Of a stretch of DNA of 64,000 nucleotides, positions 46,156 to 53,926 are shown one piece after another. Numbering within the stretch: the first letter of the stretch is position 1; the number at the start of each line of letters is the position of its first letter. Source of the stretch: Zobellella iuensis (GTDB taxonomy: Bacteria > Pseudomonadota > Gammaproteobacteria > Enterobacterales > Aeromonadaceae); NCBI RefSeq assembly GCF_016746085.1, contig NZ_JAERTZ010000001.1:46099-110098 (forward strand). The letters are read 5' to 3'. A model generated the notes under the pieces. It made no database searches, was not told where the DNA came from, and was given only the letters and a program-made list of their open reading frames with translations. The position numbers and the translations under genes were made by a program.

Positions 46156-46374
46156 TCAGTCCTGGTCGGGATTTTTGGCCATGTCCTCGAAGGGGCGGCG
46201 TTTTTCCCGCTCCAGCACCAGCTCCTCCAGGGTGTTTATCCGCTCGCGCAACTGCCGGTTGTCCGCCTCCAGCGCCCGCAGCCGCTCTTCCAGCTCGCCC
46301 TGGGCCCGGCCCTGGTTGAGCAGCAGCGAGGTGACCAGCAGCCCCGCTCCCAATACCAGTATCCATAGCAGCAT
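46156..46374 (-). CDS. Small membrane-anchored coiled-coil protein, PspB-like layout
   Basis: 72-aa protein with one N-terminal helix (LLWILVLGAGLLVTSLLL) followed by a charged coiled coil (LEERLRALEADNRQLRERINTLEELVLERE). Size and order recall the phage-shock protein PspB, but sequence identity is not convincing and no other psp gene is near. Function unknown. It is 92 bases downstream of the amidotransferase gene. Confidence 0.65.
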   Translation of the reverse strand: MLLWILVLGAGLLVTSLLLNQGRAQGELEERLRALEADNRQLRERINTLEELVLEREKRRPFEDMAKNPDQD

Positions 46375-46467
46375 GGTGCTTCCCCCTCGTCCGAAAACGT
46401 CAGCTTACTATGTTAGGCGAGCCTGGAAAAACGAAAGGACCGCGCCGGGCGGTCCTCGGGAGGGCCA

Positions 46468-47169
46468 TCAGGATCTCATAAAGGCCAGTATCCATCTCGC
46501 CAGCAGCAGGTCGTCCACTTCGGCGCCGAGCGAGGCCAGGGCTTCCCGGTAGCGGTGGGGCGGAAAGCGCTCCTGCCGGGTGGCCATCAGATCGGCGGAG
46601 TAGGGCCGGCTGAACTCCGGGTGGCCCTGGATGCCGAGGAAGTGGTCCCGGTACTGCACCATGTAGAAGGGGCAGAAGGGGCTGCCGGCCAGCACCTCGG
46701 CGTCGGCCGGCAGCCGGCTCACCTGATCCTGGTGGCTCACCACCAGGTCCAGGGCGCGGGAAGGCGGCGTCATCCAGGGTTGGGTTTTATCCACCTGGTT
46801 GAACGACACGCCGATGCCCCAGCCCTTGTCCGACTGCACCACTTCCCCGCCCAGGGCCTTGGCCATCAGCTGGTGGCCAAAGCAGATGCCCACCAGCTTG
46901 CGTTGCTCCCGGTACAGCAGGGCGACGAAGTCCGCCAGCCGGTTGACCCAGTCGTGGCCATCGTTGACCCCGTGACGGCTGCCGGTGGTGATGTAGGCGT
47001 CGCAGGCCGCGGGGTGTTCCGGCAACTGCTGATCCAGGACGCGGTACACCACGAACTCCAGGTCGTTATCCACCGCCAGCAGCAGCCGGCGGATCATCTC
47101 GGGGTAGTTGCCGTGCCGGGGCTGCAGTTGCTCCAGCACATCGTCGCACTGCAATATTCCTATTTTCAT
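46468..47169 (-). CDS. Class I glutamine amidotransferase, probable gamma-glutamyl hydrolase
   Basis: 233-aa amidotransferase-fold protein with nucleophile motif GICFGHQ and His-Glu dyad in GIQGHPEFS. It lacks any synthetase domain, so it probably hydrolyses a free gamma-glutamyl compound, as PuuD does for gamma-glutamyl-GABA. It is the last gene of the tight cluster with a glutamine-synthetase-like ligase and two dehydrogenases, 9 bases after the alcohol dehydrogenase. Confidence 0.82.
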   Translation of the reverse strand: MKIGILQCDDVLEQLQPRHGNYPEMIRRLLLAVDNDLEFVVYRVLDQQLPEHPAACDAYITTGSRHGVNDGHDWVNRLADFVALLYREQRKLVGICFGHQLMAKALGGEVVQSDKGWGIGVSFNQVDKTQPWMTPPSRALDLVVSHQDQVSRLPADAEVLAGSPFCPFYMVQYRDHFLGIQGHPEFSRPYSADLMATRQERFPPHRYREALASLGAEVDDLLLARWILAFMRS

Positions 47170-47178
47170 CGGGCCTCC

Positions 47179-48342
47179 TCAGCCGGCGCCGGTAATGGCC
47201 TGCCGGCAGATCCGGGTGTATTGCTCGGCGCTGAAGGCGATGGGGTTGCTGCCGGCGGAGGGGTCCTCGGCCGCCATGGCGCCGATGCGTTCCGCCTGGT
47301 CCGGCGCAATGCCGATCTCGCCCAGGGTGGAGGGAATGCCGAGCTCGGCGCGCAGGGTCAGCACCCAGTCCATAAAGCCGTCGAAGCCGGCCTGTTCCAG
47401 CCCCAGGTAGCGATTCAGCCGCTCGATCACCGGGGTGATCGCCTCCCGGTTGGCCGCGAGCACATAGGGCATCAAAATGGCGTTGAGCAGGCCGTGGTGG
47501 GCGTCGTACAGGGCGCCGATGGGGTGGGCCAGGGCGTGCATGGCCCCCAGGCCGCGCTGGAAGGCGGTGGCGCCCATGCTGGAGGCCACCAGCATCTGGC
47601 AGCGGGCCTCCAGATCCGAGCCGTCCCGCACCGCCCGCGGCAGGTACTGGTGGATCAGGCGGATGCCCTCCATGGCGATGCCTTCCGCCATGGGGTGGTA
47701 ACCCGGGGCGCACAGGGCTTCCAGGTTGTGGGACAGGGCGTCCATGCCGGTGGTGGCGGTCACCTTGCCCGGCAGGCCGACGGTCAGCTCGGGATCCAGG
47801 ATCACCAGGGCCGGCAGCATGGCGGGGTGGAAGATGATGCGCTTGATGTGGTTGGCCTGATCGGTGATCACCGCGGCGCGGCCCACTTCCGAGCCGGTGC
47901 CCGCGGTGGTGGGCACCGCCACCACCGGCGCCATGGCGTCCACCTTTACCCGGGTCCAGTTGTCACCCACATCCTCGAAATCCCACAGCGGCCTGTCCTG
48001 GCCCGCCATCAGGGCGATGGCCTTGCCCGCGTCCAGCGCCGAGCCGCCGCCCAGGGCGACCACGCCGTCGTGCCCGCCGGCCTGGAAGGCGGCCACCCCG
48101 GCGGCGACGTTCTCCCCGTTCGGGTTGCCCTTGATGGCGGAAAACACCGCCATCTCCAGCCCCTGCTCCCGGCAGGCGGCGAGGATGGCGGGCATCATGG
48201 GCAGGGCGGCCAGCCCCGGATCCGTCACCAGCAGCGGCGCCTTCATGCCGAGCCGGCGGCAGCCCTCGGCCAGCTCCCTGATGCGGCCCATGCCCACCCG
48301 GATCTGGGTGGGGTAATTCCAGTTGGCGACATAATGGTTCAT
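47179..48342 (-). CDS. Iron-containing alcohol dehydrogenase
   Basis: 387-aa group III dehydrogenase. The NAD-binding GGGSALDAGKAIALM, the family signature TTAGTGSEVGRAAVI, and metal-ligand histidines in GAMHALAHPIGALYDAHHG are present. It would oxidise an alcohol to an aldehyde (or the reverse). Sandwiched between an aldehyde dehydrogenase and an amidotransferase, it probably acts on a gamma-glutamylated amino alcohol; the native substrate is inferred. Confidence 0.9.
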   Translation of the reverse strand: MNHYVANWNYPTQIRVGMGRIRELAEGCRRLGMKAPLLVTDPGLAALPMMPAILAACREQGLEMAVFSAIKGNPNGENVAAGVAAFQAGGHDGVVALGGGSALDAGKAIALMAGQDRPLWDFEDVGDNWTRVKVDAMAPVVAVPTTAGTGSEVGRAAVITDQANHIKRIIFHPAMLPALVILDPELTVGLPGKVTATTGMDALSHNLEALCAPGYHPMAEGIAMEGIRLIHQYLPRAVRDGSDLEARCQMLVASSMGATAFQRGLGAMHALAHPIGALYDAHHGLLNAILMPYVLAANREAITPVIERLNRYLGLEQAGFDGFMDWVLTLRAELGIPSTLGEIGIAPDQAERIGAMAAEDPSAGSNPIAFSAEQYTRICRQAITGAG

Positions 48343-48351
48343 GGCGGCTCC

Positions 48352-49743
48352 TCAGTGCGGCAATTTGATATGGAATGACTTGGGCCGGGTCAGGCTCTCG
48401 TAACCCAGCCGGGACAGGGTGCAGCCCCGTCCGGATTGCTTGACCCCGGTCCAGGCCAGGCCCGGGTCCAGGTAGTCGCAGCGGTTGATGAAGAAGGTGC
48501 CGGTGTGCAACTGCTCGCCCAGCGCAATGCCGGTGGCGACATCCCGGGTGAAGATGGCGGCGGTCAGGCCGAAGTCGCTGTCGTTCATCAGGGCGACGGC
48601 CTCTTCGTCGGACTCGACCTTCTGGATGCCGACCACGGGCCCGAAGGATTCCTCCGTCATCACCCGCATCCGGTGGTTCACCCCGGTGAGCACCTGGGGC
48701 GCCAGGTAGGGGGTGCCCGGACGGTCGAGGGGAAAGTCCGCCGGGTCGATATGGGCGGTGGCCCCCTGCGCCACCGCCTCGGCGATCTGGCCGCGCACGA
48801 AGTCGGCGGCGCCGGCGCGCACCAGGGGGCCCAGGGTGGTGGCCGGATCGTCGGGCCGGCCCAGCCGGTATTCCCTGACCAGGGCCGCCGCCTGCGCCAC
48901 GAAGGCGTCGTACAGGCTCGCATGCACATAGATGCGCTCTATGCCGCAGCAGGACTGGCCCGAGTTGAAGAAGGCGCCGTCGATGGCGGTGGCCACCGCC
49001 TGGGCCAGGTCGGCGTCGGCCCGGACATAGGCCGGATCCTTGCCGCCCAGCTCCAGCCCGACGCCGATAAAGCGCCCGGCCGCCGCCCGCTCGACCGCGG
49101 CGCCGCCGGCCACCGAGCCGGTAAAGGCCACGTGGTCCACCTCCGGCGCCCGGATCAGGGCGTTGGTGTCGGTGTGGGACAGGTGCAGGTACTGGAACAC
49201 GCCCCTGGGCAGGCCGGCTTGCTCGAAGGCCCGGGCCAGGCGCTCGGCGCACAGGGGGGTCTGGGCCGAGTGCTTGAGCAGCACGGCGTTGCCCGCCATG
49301 AGCGCCGGCATCACCGCGTTGATGGCGGTAAGGTAGGGGTAGTTCCAGGGCGCGATCACCAGCACCAGGCCCAGGGGGTCGCGCTGGATATAGCGCTCGA
49401 ACCCCGGTTTTTCCGGCAGCCGCACCGGCGCCAGCGCCTCGTCGGCGATGTCTATCATGTAGCGGGCCCGTTCGGCCAGGCCGTCGACCTCGCCGCCGGC
49501 GTAGCGGATGGGGCGGCCCATCATCCAGCAGATTTCCTCGGCGATGGCCGCTTTCTCGGCCACCAGGGCGTCCACGGCCCGGCGGCACAGGGCCGCCCGT
49601 TCGGCCAGGGGCAGCCGGCGCCAGTGCGCCTGGGCCGCCTTGGCCAGGCGCAGGGCCTCGGCGATGTCATTCGGCCCGGCGAAGGGGCGTTCCACGTAGA
49701 CGCTGCCGTCCACGGGGGAGAGGGTCAGTACCTTGTCATTCAT
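48352..49743 (-). CDS. NAD(P)-dependent aldehyde dehydrogenase
   Basis: 463-aa aldehyde dehydrogenase. Cofactor motif VLVIAPWNYPY, VAFTGSVAGG, catalytic Glu in LELGGKDPAYV and catalytic Cys in FFNSGQSCCGIERI are all present. The ATG at 49743 is chosen because the longer frame runs into the preceding gene. Context (16 bases after the glutamine-synthetase-like gene, 9 before the alcohol dehydrogenase) suggests oxidation of a gamma-glutamyl aminoaldehyde. Confidence 0.92.
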   Translation of the reverse strand: MNDKVLTLSPVDGSVYVERPFAGPNDIAEALRLAKAAQAHWRRLPLAERAALCRRAVDALVAEKAAIAEEICWMMGRPIRYAGGEVDGLAERARYMIDIADEALAPVRLPEKPGFERYIQRDPLGLVLVIAPWNYPYLTAINAVMPALMAGNAVLLKHSAQTPLCAERLARAFEQAGLPRGVFQYLHLSHTDTNALIRAPEVDHVAFTGSVAGGAAVERAAAGRFIGVGLELGGKDPAYVRADADLAQAVATAIDGAFFNSGQSCCGIERIYVHASLYDAFVAQAAALVREYRLGRPDDPATTLGPLVRAGAADFVRGQIAEAVAQGATAHIDPADFPLDRPGTPYLAPQVLTGVNHRMRVMTEESFGPVVGIQKVESDEEAVALMNDSDFGLTAAIFTRDVATGIALGEQLHTGTFFINRCDYLDPGLAWTGVKQSGRGCTLSRLGYESLTRPKSFHIKLPH

Positions 49744-49759
49744 AGGGGCTCCCGTCGGC

Positions 49760-51130
49760 TCAGATGATTTCGAAATAGCGATCCAGTTCCCAGTCGGTGA
49801 TGTGCTTGCGGAATTCCCGCTCTTCCCATTCCCGGGTGGCGGCGAAATGTTCCACGAAGGCATCGCCGAACAGCTCCCGGGCGGCTTCCGAGCGCTTCAG
49901 CCGCTGGGCCGCTTCCCACAGGGTGCGCGGCAGCTGGAGCGACTCCGGCTGCTGCTCGGCGTAGGCGTTGCCCTGGATGGGCGCGCCGGGCTCCAGCCGG
50001 TGCCGGATGCCGTACAGGCCCGCGGCCAGGGCGGCGGCCAGGGCCAGGTAGGGGTTGGCGTCGGCCGAGCCCAGGCGGTATTCCACCCGCTGGCTCTTGG
50101 GACCGCCGGGGATCACCCGCAGCGCCGTGGTGCGGTTTTCCACCCCCCAGGTGGCCTCTGTCGGAGCCCAGAAGCCGGGGATCATTCGGCTGTAGCTGTT
50201 GACGGTGGGCGCTATCATGGCCAGTAATTCCGGCATCAGCTGTTGCTGGCCGGCGATAAAGTGGCGCTGCAGCCGGCTCATGTTGTGGGGCTGCTCCGGA
50301 TCGTGGAAGACGTTGGCGCCCTGGCGGTCGTACAGCGACATGTGGATATGGCCGCTCTGGCCCGGGTAGTCGTTCGACCACTTGGCCATAAAGGTGGCCA
50401 TCAGCTTGTTGCGCTGGGCCAGCACCTTGATAAAGGTCTTGAACAGGGCGCCCTTGTCGGCGGCCTGCTCGGCGCCGTCGACGGCGATGGCCGCCTCCAG
50501 CACCCCGGGGCCGGTTTCGGTATGCAGCCCCTCGATGGGAAAGTCCATCCGCTCGCCCAGGTCGATGATCTGGTGGTAGAGATCGGCGTGCACCGAGTTG
50601 CGCAGCACCGAGTAGCCGAACCAGTCCGGGGTGAGGGGCTCCAGGTTGCGAAAGCCTTTCTGGCGCACCGACTCCGGGGTCTCCTTGAACATGAAGAACT
50701 CGTATTCCAGCGCCGCCCTGGCGCTGAACCCCATCTCATCGGCCAGGGCCAGCACCCGGCGCAGGGTGCCGCGCGGGCAGATGGCTTCGGCATCGCCGGC
50801 GAATTCGCACAAGAACAGCAGCATGTTGTCTTCCAGCGGCAGTTCCCGGCAGCTGTGGGGCAGGATGCGCACCTGGGCGTCCGGGTAGCCGTTGTGCCAG
50901 CCGGTGTAGCTGACGTTGTCGTACAGCTGATCCTTGGAGTCCCAGCCCAGCACCACGCTGCAGAAGGCGAAGCCCCCTGCCAGCGCCGAGAAGAACTTCT
51001 CCTTGCTCATGTACTTGCCGAGCAGTACGCCGTCCTGGTCGAAAATCCCCACCTTGACATGGCTGAGGCCGCGCTCTTCGACTATCCGGCGGGCCTGCTC
51101 GGCGGTGGTTACCTGTCTTGGGTCTAGCAT
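49760..51130 (-). CDS. Glutamine-synthetase-like gamma-glutamyl-amine ligase
   Basis: 456-aa protein of the glutamine synthetase family, clearly not GlnA: it lacks the adenylylation site region and has the shorter C-terminus of the PuuA/GlnA4/IpuC group, which join glutamate to an amine using ATP. Catalytic-domain motifs are ALEYEFFMFKE, TETGPGVLEAAI, SGHIHMSLYD and NRTTALRVIPGGPKSQRVEYR. With an ethanolamine-type permease and an alcohol dehydrogenase, ethanolamine or a similar amino alcohol is the likely substrate rather than putrescine. Confidence 0.88.
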   Translation of the reverse strand: MLDPRQVTTAEQARRIVEERGLSHVKVGIFDQDGVLLGKYMSKEKFFSALAGGFAFCSVVLGWDSKDQLYDNVSYTGWHNGYPDAQVRILPHSCRELPLEDNMLLFLCEFAGDAEAICPRGTLRRVLALADEMGFSARAALEYEFFMFKETPESVRQKGFRNLEPLTPDWFGYSVLRNSVHADLYHQIIDLGERMDFPIEGLHTETGPGVLEAAIAVDGAEQAADKGALFKTFIKVLAQRNKLMATFMAKWSNDYPGQSGHIHMSLYDRQGANVFHDPEQPHNMSRLQRHFIAGQQQLMPELLAMIAPTVNSYSRMIPGFWAPTEATWGVENRTTALRVIPGGPKSQRVEYRLGSADANPYLALAAALAAGLYGIRHRLEPGAPIQGNAYAEQQPESLQLPRTLWEAAQRLKRSEAARELFGDAFVEHFAATREWEEREFRKHITDWELDRYFEII

Positions 51131-51215
51131 GGTGTCTTACCTCGGTTCCTTGTCGGTCGGGGCGCCAAACTCACTCTGGCGCCGTCCGGACCCGCGCCGG
51201 GCGGGCCCGCCTGGG

Positions 51216-52652
51216 TTATTGCAATTCGGCCTCGGCCCGGGCGATGGCGGCGAACTCTTCTTCCGGCGCCTGGGCCACCAGCCGCTTGCGGCTGAAGAAA
51301 AAGAAGTAGCCGATCATCAAGATATAGAAGAGGGCCGACCACAGCGCCGCCTCCACGCTCACCACGAAGGTGGAGGCGAAGGCGACGACGGCCAGCACCA
51401 GGGCGATGCCGGTGGTGACGATGCCCCCGGGGGTGCGGTAGGGACGGGCCAGCTCGGGTTCGCGCAGGCGCAGCACTATGTGGGACAGCATCATCATGGC
51501 GTAGGACAGGGTGGCGCCGAACACCGCCATGGTGATCATCAGGTCGCCCTCGCCGCTCAGGGACAGGATGAAGCCGAGGATGCCGGGCACGATCAGCGCC
51601 AGGGCCGGCACCTTGCGCTTGCCGGTCAGCGACAGGCCGCGGGGCAGGTAGCCGGCCCGGGACAGGGCGAACACCTGGCGGGAATAGGCGTAGATGATGG
51701 AGAAAAAGCTGGCGATGAGTCCGGCCAGGCCGACCAGGTTGACGAAGGAAGCCAGGCGGGAATCGCCGCCGTAAACGGCCTGCAGGGCGCCGACCAGGGG
51801 CGCGCCGTGATCCTGCATCGCATCGGCACCGGCGGCGCCCGGCGCCAGGAACAGCACGCAGCCGCCGAACACCAGCAGTATCAGCATGGCGGTGATGATG
51901 CCCCGCGGCATGTCCCGGGCCGGATCGCCGGCCTCTTCCGCCGCCAGCGGCACCCCTTCCACCGCCAGGAACAGCCACATGGCGAAGGGCAGGGCGGCCC
52001 AGATGCCCATGTAACCCTGGGGCAGGAAGCTCGAGGCACCCAGGGCGTCCGGGTTGGCGGCGATGGTGAACAGGTTGTCCCACTGGAAGTGGGGGATCAG
52101 CCCGAGGATGAACACCAGTATGGCCACCGCCGCCAGGGCGGTGATGCCGAGCATGATCTTCAGGGCCTCGCCGGCGCCCCACAGGTGGATGCCGACAAAC
52201 AACAGGTAGAAAAAGGCGTAGACCAGGGGGCCGTCCCAGCCGAACAGCTCGTGCACGTAGCCGCCGATGAAGATGGCGATGGCCGCCGGCGCTATGGCGT
52301 ATTCGAGCAGTATGGCGGTGCCGGTGAGGTAACCGCCCCAGGGGCCGAAGGCCCGGCGGGCGAAGCTGTAGCCGCCGCCGGCGGTGGGCAGGGAGGACGA
52401 CAGCTCGGCCAGCCCCAGTACCATGCAGCTGTACATGATGGCCATCAGCAGGGTGGCCAGCAGCATGCCGCCGAAGCCGCCCTGGCCCAGGCCGAAGTTC
52501 CAGCCGGCGAAGTCGCCGGAAATCACGTAGGAGACCCCCAGCCCGGCCAGCAGGATCCAGCCGGCGGCGCCTTTCTTCAACTGGCGCTTTTCCAGGTAGT
52601 CCCGGGAGACCGAATCGTAGGAGACCGTTTTGGTGCGTTCAAACTCAGACAT
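51216..52652 (-). CDS. APC-family permease, ethanolamine-permease-like
   Basis: 478-aa transporter with twelve predicted helices. The N-terminal signature GWILLAGLGVSYVISGDFAGWNFGLGQGGFGGMLLA and GGGYSFARRAFGPWGGYLTG fit the ethanolamine permease branch of the APC superfamily. It heads the catabolic gene run, 85 bases before the ligase gene. Substrate assignment is by family resemblance and context. A LysR-type site lies in the leader. Confidence 0.85.
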   Translation of the reverse strand: MSEFERTKTVSYDSVSRDYLEKRQLKKGAAGWILLAGLGVSYVISGDFAGWNFGLGQGGFGGMLLATLLMAIMYSCMVLGLAELSSSLPTAGGGYSFARRAFGPWGGYLTGTAILLEYAIAPAAIAIFIGGYVHELFGWDGPLVYAFFYLLFVGIHLWGAGEALKIMLGITALAAVAILVFILGLIPHFQWDNLFTIAANPDALGASSFLPQGYMGIWAALPFAMWLFLAVEGVPLAAEEAGDPARDMPRGIITAMLILLVFGGCVLFLAPGAAGADAMQDHGAPLVGALQAVYGGDSRLASFVNLVGLAGLIASFFSIIYAYSRQVFALSRAGYLPRGLSLTGKRKVPALALIVPGILGFILSLSGEGDLMITMAVFGATLSYAMMMLSHIVLRLREPELARPYRTPGGIVTTGIALVLAVVAFASTFVVSVEAALWSALFYILMIGYFFFFSRKRLVAQAPEEEFAAIARAEAELQ

Positions 52653-52808
52653 AACTCACCCTCATCCGTTGTGGTGTGTTCGTTGGGTCGAAGACAGGCA
52701 GACATCGAACCTACAACCTGCTGCATTCCTTGCGTGTCTTTCGCGTCGGGAGCCAGTCTAAAACGAGGTGAGAAAGTTTCTCAACAAGCATCACTCATGG
52801 TTGTCGAT

Positions 52809-52833
52809 ACACTATAAGTTTTACAAATAGTGT
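52809..52833. promoter_or_regulatory. Probable LysR-type regulator site before the permease
   Basis: ACACTAT and ATAGTGT form an inverted repeat with an 11-base spacer, fitting the T-N11-A LysR box. It lies 157 bases upstream of the permease start and just past the end of the LysR gene. A second palindrome (ATGCGAT-AG-ATCGCAT, 52844-52859) overlaps the LysR stop. Confidence 0.6.
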
Positions 52834-52840
52834 TTATTAT

Positions 52841-53809
52841 TCAATGCGATAGATCGCATATTTCGACATTGTCACCCAGCCAGGGCAGGTGCCCGGCCAT
52901 GGCCGGCATAAATTCCTGCAGCAAAATCTGGCGGATATCGGAGGCGATGACCCGGGGCAGCTCGTGCAGCTCGTCCCGACGGGTGACCAGGGTGAGGTTG
53001 CGGTAGAAATGGCCGCCGGGGATGGGCACGCAGCGCACCTGGGGCAGCCAGATCCCGCTCTGGAACAGGCACAGGGGGGTGGTGATGGTCCAGCCCAGGC
53101 CGGCGGCCACCATCGACAGCACCGCGTAGCTGTTGTCCATCACCAGCCGGTGCGGCGGTTCGACCCGGCGGTAGCGCAGGTGGCGTTCGATGCGCTGGCC
53201 GATCAGGGAATGGGCGGGGTAGCGGACGAAGTCCAGCTGTTTGAGCAGGGTGCCCAACTGCCGGCTGTCGCCGCCGAACGCCTTGGGCAGCACCAGCACG
53301 AAGGGCTCGCGCAGTATGCGGTAGCGGCTCAGCTCGGGGTAATCCATCAGGGCGTCGTCGGAGATGATGATGTCCACATGGCGGGACAGCAGCGCCTCGC
53401 CGTGCATATGGGACAGGCCCGTGGTCATGGACCACTGCTCGGTGTGGCGCTTGACCGCATCGGCCAGGGGCTTGCCCACGGCGGTGGCCAGGGAGTCGAC
53501 CAGGGCGATGCGCACATGGCGCAGCTTGTCGAAGCGGCCCTTCTGCATGGCCTTGCTGGTGGCCTTGGCTTCCTGCAGCAACTGGCTGGCGCGATCGTAG
53601 AAGAAGCGGCCGGCCCGGGTGATCTCCAGTGGCCTGACCGAGCGGTCCAGCAGGCGGGTATTGAGATTTTTTTCCAGGTTGGACAGGTTCTGGGAGATGG
53701 AGGACTGGGTCATGCCGAGCCGTTCGGCGGCGGCGGTCATATTGCCGCTGTCCACTATGTGTACGAACACTTCCAGCGCCCGCAGATCGAAACCGAAAGA
53801 GTGATGCAT
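52841..53809 (-). CDS. LysR-family transcriptional regulator
   Basis: 322-aa regulator: N-terminal winged helix-turn-helix (LRALEVFVHIVDSGNMTAAAERLGMTQSSISQNLSNLEKNL) and a C-terminal LysR effector domain. The ATG at 53809 gives the normal N-terminus; a longer frame exists but adds unrelated residues. It is on the same strand immediately upstream of the amine cluster, so it probably controls that cluster in response to the substrate. Confidence 0.88.
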   Translation of the reverse strand: MHHSFGFDLRALEVFVHIVDSGNMTAAAERLGMTQSSISQNLSNLEKNLNTRLLDRSVRPLEITRAGRFFYDRASQLLQEAKATSKAMQKGRFDKLRHVRIALVDSLATAVGKPLADAVKRHTEQWSMTTGLSHMHGEALLSRHVDIIISDDALMDYPELSRYRILREPFVLVLPKAFGGDSRQLGTLLKQLDFVRYPAHSLIGQRIERHLRYRRVEPPHRLVMDNSYAVLSMVAAGLGWTITTPLCLFQSGIWLPQVRCVPIPGGHFYRNLTLVTRRDELHELPRVIASDIRQILLQEFMPAMAGHLPWLGDNVEICDLSH

Positions 53810-53869
53810 GGCCTTCCATCGCCGTTCCCAACAGGGCTTCACTGTAGCCGCTGGCCCGGCCCGGGTCGA

Positions 53870-53907
53870 TAAAAAACCAAAAAGGGCTGCACCAGGCAGC
53901 CCTTTTG
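53870..53907 (-). terminator. Terminator after the RND pump genes
   Basis: GGGCTGC and GCAGCCC form a 7-base-pair stem extended by A/T pairs, flanked by A-runs on the left (T-run on the minus strand). It lies 20 bases past the pump gene stop and before the LysR gene. Confidence 0.8.
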
Positions 53908-53926
53908 TCATATGCACTTACCCGGC

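Noticed and set aside
51124..52182. Alternative minus-strand frame overlapping the permease gene
   Set aside because: Arg/Gly/Pro-rich out-of-frame translation; the permease frame has regular membrane helices.
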